Assembly: GCF_022458745.1 (NCBI RefSeq)
Contig: NZ_JAJJJF010000010.1
Span: 56,457 to 120,456 of the forward strand
Direction: 5' to 3'
Length of the DNA: 64,000 bases
Origin: Bacillus piscicola
GTDB taxonomy: Bacteria; Bacillota; Bacilli; Bacillales; Marinococcaceae
Part shown: piece after piece, positions 60,158 to 64,000 of the stretch
Numbering within the stretch: the stretch's first letter is position 1
Layout of the letters: each line of letters starts with the position of its first letter
Notes under the pieces: model-generated
Databases searched by the model: none
Told to the model about the DNA's origin: nothing
What the model saw: the letters and a program-made list of their open reading frames with translations, nothing else
Translations under genes and position numbers: made by a program

Positions 60158-62344
60158 ATGGGAGTCGCAACCGAAAAGACAGAAGATATATTGATAGATG
60201 CGATTACGAAAGAGACGCAATTACATACAACTGCTGTCAAAAATATTATTCAAATGCTCGATGAGGGAAACACTGTACCTTTTATTGCCAGGTATCGGAA
60301 AGAAAACAGCGGCGGCGCAGATGAAGTACAAATACGGGCTGTCCAAGAGTCATGGGAATACGGAAAACAATTAAGCGCTCGTAAACAAGAAGTGCTGCGT
60401 CTCATCGACGAACAAGGGAAGTTAACGGAAGAGCTGACCGCTTCCATAACCCGGGCAGTCAAGCTGCAAGAGGTAGAAGATTTGTATCGTCCGTACCGAA
60501 AGAAGCGGCGAACTCGGGCGACAATAGCAAAAGAGAAAGGACTAGAGCAACTTGCCGACTTTATTTCTTCACAACCGCGTGAAGGAGATATAAAGGAAGC
60601 GGCGAGCGCCTACGTATCTGAAGAAAAAGATGTTGAGTCGAGCGAGCAGGCTGTTGAAGGCGCGCTTGATATTATTGCCGAACAAATGGCTGATGACCCG
60701 GAAGTGCGAAAAAAAGTCAGGCAATTGACCGCACAACACGGGCTTATCGCGGCTTCTAAAAAGAAAAATGCGGAGGACGCGCAAGGTATTTTCGAAATGT
60801 ATTATGAGTACGAAGAGCCGGTTCGCTCTGTACCTTCTCACCGTGTCCTGGCGATGAACCGCGGTGAAAAAGAAGCTGTGTTGAAAATCTCCATTCAAAT
60901 GAAAGAAGAGTTGATTTTTTCTTTCCTGGAGAAACACGTAATCAAACGTTTTGGCTCCCCAGCAGTTCCGTATTTAACGAAAGCATATGAAGATGCGTAC
61001 AAACGTTTAATTGCGCCAGCAGTAGAGAGGGAATTACGGAATGAACTATCGGAAAAAGCGGAAGAACAGGCAATCCATATTTTTTCCGAAAACCTTAAAA
61101 ATCTTCTCTTACAGCCGCCGATGAAAGGAAAGGTTGTATTAGGGGTCGATCCTGCCTACCGAACAGGTTGCAAACTTGCAGTTATTAACGAAGTCGGGAA
61201 GCTATTAGATATCGCGGTTATCTATCCAGTACCCCCGCGAAATGAAGTGGCGAAATCGAAGGAAACGGTAGAACGAATGATTGACAAGTACGGTGTCGAA
61301 GTTATTGTCATTGGGAACGGTACTGCTTCCAGGGAAACAGAAGAGTTTGTTGCTGAAGTTATTGCCGAACGTGGACAAGGGGTATCGTATTTAATCGTAA
61401 ATGAAGCGGGCGCCAGTGTATACTCGGCTTCACCACTCGGGAGGGAAGAGTTCCCTGATCTGGAAGTAGAGGAAAGAAGTGCGGTGTCGATTGCCCGCCG
61501 TTTTCAAGATCCGTTGGCTGAACTCGTGAAAATTGACCCTAAATCGGTAGGGGTCGGCCAGTATCAGCACGATGTGTCACAGACCAAGTTGAATGATTCA
61601 TTGAAATTCGTTGTTGAGACAGCTGTGAATCAGGTCGGTGTGAATGTGAACAGTGCTTCTGCGAGCTTGCTTCAATATGTAGCCGGGCTGTCTAAAGCAG
61701 TAGCAAATAACATTATTAAAGCACGCGATGAAAAAGGCAGGTTTCAGAATCGCAAAGAATTACAAAGCATCCCGAGGCTCGGCGCGAAAACGTTTGAACA
61801 AGCAGCTGGTTTTTTACGAGTGCCAGACGGAGAAGAACCCCTTGATCAGACAGCGATTCATCCGGAAAGTTATAAAGTAGCCGGGAAGCTTTTAGAGTTT
61901 ATCGGAGTAAATGCGAAGGAGGCAGGAACAGAAACGATAAAAGAAAAGCTTGAACAAGTCGATGTTGAGAGCATGGCTCGTGAGTGGGGAACGGGTATTC
62001 CGACACTTCGAGACATCATCGAAGACTTAAAAAGGCCGAATCGTGATCCGCGTGATGAGCTGCCGCTTCCTATTTTGAAAAAAGGGGTCATGAAAATGGA
62101 GGACCTCGAAAAAGGAATGGAACTACAAGGGACGGTAAGAAACGTCGTCGATTTTGGGGCGTTTGTTGATATTGGTGTAAAGCAAGATGGGCTCGTGCAC
62201 ATTTCCAAACTTGCATCCCGCTTTATTAAACATCCTATGGAAGTTGTTTCTGTTGGAGAAGTGGTGACGGTCTGGATTGAAGAAGTGAATGTGGATAAAG
62301 GCCGTATCTCCTTAACGATGCTTCCCCCTGCTGCACAGGTATAG
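60158..62344 (+). CDS. tex: Tex-family S1 RNA-binding protein (YdcI)
   Basis: This protein of about 728 residues binds nucleic acid and is linked to transcription fidelity or stress survival. It has the Tex N-terminal domain (NTVPFIARYRKENSGGADEVQIRAV), a YqgF-like nuclease fold (VVLGVDPAYRTGCKLAVINEVGKLLD), helix-hairpin-helix motifs (VGVNVNSASASLLQYVAGLSKAVANNIIKARDE) and a C-terminal S1 domain (LEKGMELQGTVRNVVDFGAFVDIGVKQDGLVHISKLASRF). Start choices are ATG 60158 or TTG 60152 after AAGGAG (60141-60146). It keeps the Bacillus order between rsbX and cmpA. Confidence 0.95.
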   Translation: MGVATEKTEDILIDAITKETQLHTTAVKNIIQMLDEGNTVPFIARYRKENSGGADEVQIRAVQESWEYGKQLSARKQEVLRLIDEQGKLTEELTASITRAVKLQEVEDLYRPYRKKRRTRATIAKEKGLEQLADFISSQPREGDIKEAASAYVSEEKDVESSEQAVEGALDIIAEQMADDPEVRKKVRQLTAQHGLIAASKKKNAEDAQGIFEMYYEYEEPVRSVPSHRVLAMNRGEKEAVLKISIQMKEELIFSFLEKHVIKRFGSPAVPYLTKAYEDAYKRLIAPAVERELRNELSEKAEEQAIHIFSENLKNLLLQPPMKGKVVLGVDPAYRTGCKLAVINEVGKLLDIAVIYPVPPRNEVAKSKETVERMIDKYGVEVIVIGNGTASRETEEFVAEVIAERGQGVSYLIVNEAGASVYSASPLGREEFPDLEVEERSAVSIARRFQDPLAELVKIDPKSVGVGQYQHDVSQTKLNDSLKFVVETAVNQVGVNVNSASASLLQYVAGLSKAVANNIIKARDEKGRFQNRKELQSIPRLGAKTFEQAAGFLRVPDGEEPLDQTAIHPESYKVAGKLLEFIGVNAKEAGTETIKEKLEQVDVESMAREWGTGIPTLRDIIEDLKRPNRDPRDELPLPILKKGVMKMEDLEKGMELQGTVRNVVDFGAFVDIGVKQDGLVHISKLASRFIKHPMEVVSVGEVVTVWIEEVNVDKGRISLTMLPPAAQV

Positions 62345-62376
62345 TATAATGATGGAGAGATAGAAACGATAGAATT

Positions 62377-62418
62377 AGCGGGGAGGTTCTTGTTAAAAAA
62401 GGACCTACCCCGCTTTAG
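62377..62418. terminator. Terminator between tex and cmpA
   Basis: AGCGGGG-AGGT pairs with ACCT-A-CCCCGCT (one bulge) and is followed by TTAGTT; the T-run is modest. It separates convergent genes. Confidence 0.7.
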
Positions 62419-62425
62419 TTATTTG

Positions 62426-62551
62426 TTAAGCGCCGTCTTTCTGCTTCTGTTTGTATTGATAGTCAAACCAACATTGATTCAAAACCCGGATTTCATAGCG
62501 GTTTTTTTCACTAAACGCTTTCTCAAGTTGTCTCCTAAACCAGCCGGGCAT
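62426..62551 (-). CDS. cmpA: Cortex morphogenetic protein CmpA
   Basis: This 41-residue protein begins MPGWFRRQLEKAFSEKNRY and contains LNQCWFDYQYK, matching the small CmpA protein of B. subtilis (MPxW start and the NQCWxxY motif). CmpA acts with ClpXP as a checkpoint on spore coat and cortex assembly by adapting SpoIVA for degradation. AGGAGGT lies eight bases before ATG on the minus strand. The position between tex and sprT is the same as in B. subtilis. It is too short for most gene callers. Confidence 0.9.
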   Translation of the reverse strand: MPGWFRRQLEKAFSEKNRYEIRVLNQCWFDYQYKQKQKDGA

Positions 62552-62668
62552 AATATATGACCTCCTGAACAATCGTATTGGCAAAGGGCATACTGGATGT
62601 TGTGATCTGCTGCCATTAGTATATGCAGCACGGTTTGTCTTAATTGACTAGAAAAGGGGGAGAGGGAT

Positions 62669-63118
62669 ATGAACGACTACGACCTGACCGTATTAACACG
62701 CGAGCTGTCCATGAAATATTTCGGTAAGCCGTTCCAGCACCAGGCTGCTTTTAATAAAAGACTGCGCACAACCGGTGGACGATACATGCTCTCTACTCAC
62801 AATATCGAAATTAACCCGAAGCATTACGAGAAGTTTGGCCGCGATGAGCTTATTTCGATATTAAAACATGAGCTTTGCCATTACCATCTTCATATTGAAG
62901 GAAGAGGTTACAAGCATTCAGATCAAGAATTCAAGTCGTTGCTGGAAAAGGTTGGAGGGAGTCGTTATTGCCAAGCCTTGCCGCAAATCCAATCAAAACG
63001 AAAAACGGTTCATTATTATGAATGCATGTCCTGCAAAACACGCTATACACGCTACAGGCGTATGGATACAACGAAATTTGTTTGCGGAAAATGCCGCGGC
63101 AACCTAAAAAAAATATAA
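62669..63118 (+). CDS. sprT: SprT-family zinc metalloprotease-like protein (YdcK)
   Basis: This 149-residue protein has the zinc protease motif HELCHYHLHIEGRGYKHSDQEFK (HExxH plus third ligand) near residue 67 and a C-terminal zinc ribbon with CMSC and CGKC pairs. It is related to the SprT/Spartan fold that degrades DNA-protein crosslinks, but the activity of bacterial SprT proteins is largely unknown. ATG 62669 follows AAGGGGGAGAGGG. The tRNA cluster starts 150 bases later. Confidence 0.93.
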   Translation: MNDYDLTVLTRELSMKYFGKPFQHQAAFNKRLRTTGGRYMLSTHNIEINPKHYEKFGRDELISILKHELCHYHLHIEGRGYKHSDQEFKSLLEKVGGSRYCQALPQIQSKRKTVHYYECMSCKTRYTRYRRMDTTKFVCGKCRGNLKKI

Positions 63119-63220
63119 AAAAGCCTTGATCTTTGTTTCTCTCCTATGGTATATTGTAAAAGTCGCTCGGGACAACGTTACAAAACACCGAGAGAACAAA
63201 GAAAAAGATAAAAAAAGTAG

Positions 63221-63250
63221 TTGACATTACATAAGCGATTGAGTTACACT
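63221..63250 (+). promoter_or_regulatory. tRNA cluster promoter
   Basis: TTGACA (63221-63226), an 18-base spacer and TACACT (63245-63250) lie 25 bases before the tRNA-Asn gene. Confidence 0.72.
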
Positions 63251-63274
63251 GTAAATTGTCGCTGACCACCACAT

Positions 63275-63349
63275 TCCACAGTAGCTCAGTGGTAGAGCTA
63301 TCGGCTGTTAACCGATCGGTCGCAGGTTCGAATCCTGCCTGTGGAGCCA
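63275..63349 (+). tRNA. tRNA-Asn (GTT)
   Basis: The cloverleaf has acceptor TCCACAG/CTGTGGA, anticodon GTT in the CTGTTAAC loop and T-arm GGTTCGAATCC. The CCA end is encoded. Confidence 0.97.
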
Positions 63350-63352
63350 TAT

Positions 63353-63443
63353 GGAGAAGTACCCAAGTGGCTGAAGGGGCTCCCCTGCTAAGGGAGTAGG
63401 TCGTGTAAGCGGCGCGAGGGTTCAAATCCCTCCTTCTCCGCCA
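63353..63443 (+). tRNA. tRNA-Ser (GCT)
   Basis: This 91-base tRNA has a long variable arm, acceptor GGAGAAG/CTTCTCC, anticodon GCT and encoded CCA. Confidence 0.97.
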
Positions 63444-63483
63444 CCTTTAAAAATGGTAACACATAGAACATGAGATTAAGGAC

Positions 63484-63558
63484 GGCCCGTTGGTCAAGTG
63501 GTTAAGACACCGCCCTTTCACGGCGGTAACAGGGGTTCGAATCCCCTACGGGTCACCA
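63484..63558 (+). tRNA. tRNA-Glu (TTC)
   Basis: Acceptor GGCCCGT pairs with ACGGGTC (one G-T pair). The anticodon is TTC in CTTTCAC, with T-arm GGTTCGAATCC and encoded CCA. Confidence 0.97.
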
Positions 63559-63564
63559 CGTTTT

Positions 63565-63640
63565 GGAGGATTAGCTCAGCTGGGAGAGCACCTGCCTTAC
63601 AAGCAGGGGGTCGGCAGTTCGAACCTGTCATCCTCCACCA
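63565..63640 (+). tRNA. tRNA-Val (TAC)
   Basis: Acceptor GGAGGAT pairs with ATCCTCC. The anticodon is TAC in CTTACAA, with T-arm AGTTCGAACCT and encoded CCA. Confidence 0.97.
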
Positions 63641-63694
63641 TAAAATCAACAGATCGAATAAGTTCCCGCTAGCTTCCGAGACTATAAAATAGTA

Positions 63695-64000
63695 GAAGCA
63701 AGAAGGTCGAGGGAACAAACGAGTTGAAGAAGGAACGTGCTACGGCACGTGACGACTGAAACGAGAGCAGATGACGAAGAGAGACTCACAATGTTTTCAT
63801 CGACTTTTTGTAAAGAAGAAGCAAGAAGGTCGAGGAAACAAGCGAGTTGAAGAAGGAACGTGCTATGGCACGTGACGACTGAAACGAGAGCAGATGACGA
63901 AGAGAGAATCACAATGTTTTCATCGACTTTTTGTAAAGAAGAAGCAAGAAGGTCGAGGAAACAAGCGAGTTGAAGAAGGAACGTGCTATGGCACGTGACG
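63695..64000. repeat. 123-bp tandem direct repeat after the tRNA cluster (at least 2.5 copies)
   Basis: Copies begin with GAAGCAAGAAGGTCGAGG at 63695, 63818 and 63941, giving a period of exactly 123 bases; the third copy runs off the window. Copies 1 and 2 differ at only four positions. Each unit contains the inverted repeat ACGTGC-TATG-GCACGT; the one change within it (TACG in copy 1) is in the loop. 123 is a multiple of three, so open frames run through on both strands, but none has a ribosome binding site. I see no gene in this stretch. Confidence 0.9.

Noticed and set aside
63682..63912. Minus-strand 76-codon repetitive open frame in the tandem repeats
   Set aside because: It exists because the repeat length is a multiple of three; there is no ribosome binding site and the Leu/Ser-rich sequence matches nothing I know.
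63695..64000. CRISPR array
   Set aside because: The whole 123-base unit is repeated without variable spacers, so it is a plain tandem repeat.

Overview
The window comes from a spore-forming, low-to-mid GC member of the Bacillaceae, probably a halophile or alkaliphile. The block acpS-nnr-ydcC-alr-ndoAI-rsbRSTUVW-sigB-rsbX-tex-cmpA-sprT-tRNA(Asn, Ser, Glu, Val) at 50-63.6 kb follows the gene order known from Bacillus subtilis. Spore-linked genes (cmpA, a SleB-type hydrolase, a GerMN lipoprotein, ydcC) and frequent TTG/GTG starts with strong Shine-Dalgarno (SD) sequences fit this. An NhaC-type antiporter, a SulP carrier and many membrane proteins fit a salty or alkaline habitat. The species cannot be named from sequence alone.

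Region 1 (1-5.7 kb) is a catabolic cluster: a TctABC tripartite tricarboxylate-type transporter (tctA cut by the window edge), an LDH2/MDH2-family 2-hydroxyacid dehydrogenase and a split UxaA-family lyase (small SAF subunit plus large subunit). This gene set resembles known (R)-sulfolactate degradation loci (SlcHFG/ComC/SuyAB), but a sugar-acid substrate is not excluded. Region 2 (5.7-9.8 kb) is a thiamine pyrophosphate (TPP) riboswitch followed by tenI-thiO-thiS-thiG-thiF, the thiazole branch. A second TPP riboswitch at 23.3 kb drives thiD-thiM-thiE (pyrimidine kinase, thiazole salvage, coupling), so thiamine synthesis is split over two riboswitch operons.

Region 3 (10-12.9 kb) is an apparent sulfoquinovosyl-diacylglycerol (SQDG) operon: sqdB (UDP-sulfoquinovose synthase with all catalytic residues), an SqdX-like glycosyltransferase and a GtrA membrane protein. 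Then come a manganese-type ABC transporter, cardiolipin synthase, type II pantothenate kinase, a MarR regulator, a thiol peroxidase lacking its resolving cysteine, and an SwrC-like RND pump. Region 4 (26-49 kb) is mixed housekeeping and envelope content: UV-damage glycosylase, LctP permease, methionine gamma-lyase, a SWIM/SNF2 helicase, SulP plus a universal stress protein, NhaC with a riboswitch-like leader, an omega-amidase-like hydrolase, release factor 3, an RsbR paralogue behind a near-perfect SigB promoter, a CAP protein, haemolysin III, WrbA, a cortex-hydrolase-like protein, FUSC, and sigX-rsiX with an ECF-type autoregulatory promoter.

Region 5 (50-63.6 kb) carries the complete SigB stress module. 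The EndoA (MazF) toxin gene normally found between ndoAI and rsbR is absent. The window ends with four tRNA genes followed by a 123-bp tandem repeat that runs off the end.

The strongest candidates for something new are the SQDG operon and the sulfolactate-like cluster in one Bacillaceae genome, the compact switch-like leader of nhaC, the orphan antitoxin, the RsbR paralogue with Asp at the usual phospho-threonine site, and the 123-bp repeats.
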